Source of the DNA: Akkermansia muciniphila
GTDB lineage: Bacteria; Verrucomicrobiota; Verrucomicrobiia; Limisphaerales; UBA9464
Reading direction: 5' to 3'
DNA: 7,733 bases
Assembly: GCA_945873715.1 (NCBI GenBank)
Contig: CAMCFL010000131.1
Location: 1 to 7,733, forward strand
This document shows positions 6,158 through 7,733 of the stretch, one piece after another (the first letter of the stretch is position 1; the number at the start of each line of letters is the position of its first letter). The notes under the pieces were generated by a model that was given only the letters and a program-made list of their open reading frames with translations, had not been told where the DNA came from and ran no database searches. A program made the translations under genes and the position numbers.

Positions 6158-6241
6158 GGCGGCTCGCCGGTACGGTTGGACCTGCAACCGTGATGCCGGG
6201 ATTGCAGGGGTTCCCCGGCATCGAGGAACGGGCGAGCCGCC
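6158..6241. repeat. Nested three-stem palindrome between convergent genes, possible bidirectional terminator
   Basis: An outer perfect 11-bp stem (ggcggctcgcc 6158-6168 with ggcgagccgcc 6231-6241) encloses two perfect hairpins: 6172-6191 (7-bp stem acggttg/caaccgt, loop gacctg) and 6192-6222 (9-bp stem gatgccggg/cccggcatc, 13-base loop). Together they can fold as a three-way junction. The element fills the 129-bp gap between the beta-helix stop and the DUF1080 stop, a fitting place for a terminator serving both genes, but it has no T-tract. Its left part matches 3948-3969 at 20 of 22 bases, so it is more likely a member of an interspersed repeat family. Confidence 0.7.
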
Positions 6242-6264
6242 CATTCCCCCGTTCAGGAGAAGGC

Positions 6265-6954
6265 CTACCGCGAGGGCAGTTCCTGGATTCGAATATTGCG
6301 CCAGCGCATCTCCAGCAGGTTGGTCTTGTTGCCCACGCTGTGGACCTGGAGGGCGATGAACCCCGCCGGAGTCATGGAATCCTTCAGTTCCACTGCCGGG
6401 ATCCCGTTCAGGAAGGTCTTCAACTGGTCGCCCTGGCACTCGATCCGAAACCGGTTCCACTCACCCATGCGAAGCGCGGCTCGCGCCGGGGCATTGGTCT
6501 TGAGGTCCGCCATCCAGCCCCGGCGACTTTCGTCATAGATCCCGCCGGTCCAGGCGCGAGCGCTCGGATCGATCTCCACCTGGTATCCGTGGACCCGTCC
6601 TTGCGGGATCGAGTTGGTCTTGCCGTTCCACACCACCTTGTAGGCCTGGGCGGCGGCTTCGGAACGGACCTGGATGCCGGAGTTCAGGGCAGGGTGCGGC
6701 TTGAATTCCAACTCCAGGATGAAATTCGTGTAGCTGCGGCCGGTACACAGGAACGAATTGGGCGTCCCTGGAACCGCGCGCCCCACCAACTCAGGGCCGT
6801 CCACCGAGTACAGCGCCTTGCCGCCGCGCTGCACCCACCCCTCCAGATTGCGTCCGTTGAACAGCGGGACCCACCGGGCCTCTGCCGCCAGCAGGGAGCT
6901 TCCCAGGAAGGTCATCAGGGCAATGGCCATCCCAGCCGCTACAGACATACGCAT
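6265..6954 (-). CDS. Exported DUF1080 protein (3-keto-disaccharide hydrolase family)
   Basis: The PF06439 family has a concanavalin-like jelly-roll fold. Characterised members cleave 3-keto-glycosides, but many are uncharacterised. The protein is 229 residues long, normal for a single-domain member. Residues 1-24 form a signal peptide (hydrophobic VAAGMAIALMTFLGSSLLAA, likely cleaved before EARW). Family landmarks follow in order: WVPLFNGRNLEGW (28-40), the strand NFILELEFK (77-85), NSGIQVRSE (91-99), HGYQVEIDP (122-130), TGGIYDE (136-142), GEWNRFRIECQGD (164-176) and the LNG turn (182-184). The ATG at 6954 is chosen because the signal peptide begins there; a second ATG two codons on (6948) is equally possible. 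The frame stays open upstream to 7452, but that part overlaps the divergent aldehyde dehydrogenase gene and is not real. The gene faces the exported beta-helix gene, which fits a carbohydrate-processing neighbourhood without showing a shared pathway. Confidence 0.9.
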   Translation of the reverse strand: MRMSVAAGMAIALMTFLGSSLLAAEARWVPLFNGRNLEGWVQRGGKALYSVDGPELVGRAVPGTPNSFLCTGRSYTNFILELEFKPHPALNSGIQVRSEAAAQAYKVVWNGKTNSIPQGRVHGYQVEIDPSARAWTGGIYDESRRGWMADLKTNAPARAALRMGEWNRFRIECQGDQLKTFLNGIPAVELKDSMTPAGFIALQVHSVGNKTNLLEMRWRNIRIQELPSR

Positions 6955-7077
6955 GGGCGGACGGTGCGCACATCGCACATCGCTTTGAAGGGCGAAATCG
7001 AGGCTTGGGGTCCCCATAACTTTCAGTTGGCATTCGTACGCAGGCGTATCAATTTGGCCCGCCTTCGCGCGCCTACC
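6955..7077. other. Divergent promoter region between the DUF1080 and aldehyde dehydrogenase genes
   Basis: This 123-bp gap must carry the promoters of both divergent genes. Visible features are a tandem 7-mer gcacatc (6968-6974 and 6975-6981) and a short palindrome tggggtcccca (7006-7016). No convincing -35/-10 pair and no Shine-Dalgarno sequence is seen on either side. The palindrome could be an operator for either gene, but nothing in the sequence proves it. Confidence 0.4.
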
Positions 7078-7733
7078 ATGTCTGACGCCATTCCCCATAT
7101 CCCCGTCCTTCGCCTCGGTCGTACTTACGAATCCCTCGAGAAACTGGAGATCAAGGATCACCGCAGTGGCGAGGTCATGGCCCTCGTGTCCACCGTCAAC
7201 GGCGGGATCGTCCGCCGCGACCTCTCCAAGATCGCTGCGTCGCGGGCCGCCCTCGCCCGGTTCACGGTGGCGGAGTTGGTGGGTCTCTCGGCCAAGGCTG
7301 GCGAGCTGTTCCTCAACGGGACGCTTCCCCTGGGTGATCGGGGTCATACCCAGACGGTCCAGCAGTACATCGAGACCCTCAGCCTCACCAGCGGACTGCC
7401 GCATGTGATGGTCCGTCGCAACATGGCCAAGCTGCACTACGCGCTGACCCATGTGGACGAGATCCTGAACGGCCTGTCACGTGGTCTGGATTTCTCGATC
7501 CTCGACCGGGGTTACGGAGAGCAGTTCGGAACCAAGCTGTCGTTCTTCCCGACTTCGGTGGCGCTGGGATTGGTGATGCCGAGCAATTCGCCGGCGGTGA
7601 ATTCGCTCTGGCTTCCCGCGGTGGCCTTGAAGACCCCGGTGGTGATCAAGCCGGGCCGGGAAGAACCCTGGACGCCCTATCGCCTGATCCAGGCGTTCAT
7701 CACGGCAGGCGTGCCCGCGGAAGCCTTCGGCTT
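7078..7733 (+). CDS. Aldehyde dehydrogenase superfamily protein, N-terminal part, cut at the 3' end by the window edge
   Basis: Members oxidise aldehydes, or reduce acyl-CoA or acyl phosphates, with NAD(P). The frame runs from ATG 7078 to the window end without a stop (218 complete codons). The best landmark is the cofactor-binding segment at about residues 163-218: GLVMPSNSPAVNSLWLPAVALKTPVVIKPG, with K191 in the place of the conserved ALDH lysine (VIKPG), then EEPWTPYRLIQAFITAGVPAEAF. The catalytic cysteine and glutamate lie beyond the window. The first 60 residues (LRLGRTYESLEKLEIKDHRSGEVMALVSTVNGG) differ from ordinary ALDH N-termini, and SNSPAVN replaces the usual PWNFP, so this is an atypical subgroup, possibly acyl-CoA-reductase-like. 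The start is well placed, since no in-frame ATG lies closely upstream and the MSDAIPHIPVLRLG start reads naturally, but no Shine-Dalgarno sequence is visible. It is divergent from the DUF1080 gene across 123 bp. The specific substrate is unknown. Confidence 0.83.
   Translation, partial: MSDAIPHIPVLRLGRTYESLEKLEIKDHRSGEVMALVSTVNGGIVRRDLSKIAASRAALARFTVAELVGLSAKAGELFLNGTLPLGDRGHTQTVQQYIETLSLTSGLPHVMVRRNMAKLHYALTHVDEILNGLSRGLDFSILDRGYGEQFGTKLSFFPTSVALGLVMPSNSPAVNSLWLPAVALKTPVVIKPGREEPWTPYRLIQAFITAGVPAEAFG

Noticed and set aside
6158..6241. A tRNA-like gene suggested by the three-stem fold
   Set aside because: There is no anticodon arm of correct length, no conserved T-loop sequence and no acceptor-stem geometry, so it is a palindromic repeat rather than a tRNA.
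7027..7052. A possible promoter TTGGCA...TATCAA upstream of the aldehyde dehydrogenase
   Set aside because: The spacer is only 14 bases, too short for a standard sigma-70-type promoter, and nothing else supports it.
6955..7452. An N-terminal extension of the DUF1080 gene upstream to 7452
   Set aside because: The extension overlaps the aldehyde dehydrogenase gene on the other strand, and a complete signal peptide starts at 6954, so the shorter start is right.

Overview
The window reads as chromosomal DNA of a GC-rich Gram-negative-type bacterium, most likely a Verrucomicrobiota member of the Pedosphaera/Limisphaera kind. This is inferred from the gene mix (DUF1080 protein, exported beta-helix protein, an SxtJ-like protein near a carbamoyltransferase), from intergenic repeats of the 'CAGATGRCRCAGATG' and 'GTAGGCCCGCTGCCCTCAGCGGGC' type that I associate with that phylum, and from the absence of clear Shine-Dalgarno sequences at all five visible starts. 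No sequence search was possible, so the taxon is a judgement.

Layout. Positions 1-990 (+) hold the C-terminal part of a NodU/CmcH-type O-carbamoyltransferase, cut by the window edge. A 293-bp gap filled with inverted repeats follows. Then come two minus-strand genes: a small SxtJ-type membrane protein (1284-1685) and, upstream of it, RimO, the ribosomal protein S12 methylthiotransferase (1855-3537). A 630-bp non-coding stretch (3538-4167) holds a long fold-back repeat, a perfect 28-bp palindrome and smaller hairpins. Next is a secreted protein with two Pectate_lyase_3-type beta-helix modules (4168-6135, +). It faces a secreted DUF1080 (3-keto-disaccharide hydrolase family) protein (6265-6954, -) across a gap that contains a nested three-stem palindrome. 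An aldehyde dehydrogenase superfamily gene (7078-7733, +) starts divergently from the DUF1080 gene and runs off the right edge.

How the genes fit together. The carbamoyltransferase and SxtJ-like protein belong to families found side by side in saxitoxin and other loci, and probably relate to modification of a cell-surface or secreted molecule. Here they converge on a repeat block. RimO is housekeeping. The beta-helix and DUF1080 proteins are both predicted to be exported and both suggest carbohydrate processing, but they are not in one operon. I found no phage, CRISPR, toxin-antitoxin or defence system and no RNA gene. The most interesting material is the non-coding DNA: a short motif placed in the same orientation 20-30 bp after three different stop codons, and several fold-back elements, two of which share a core sequence.
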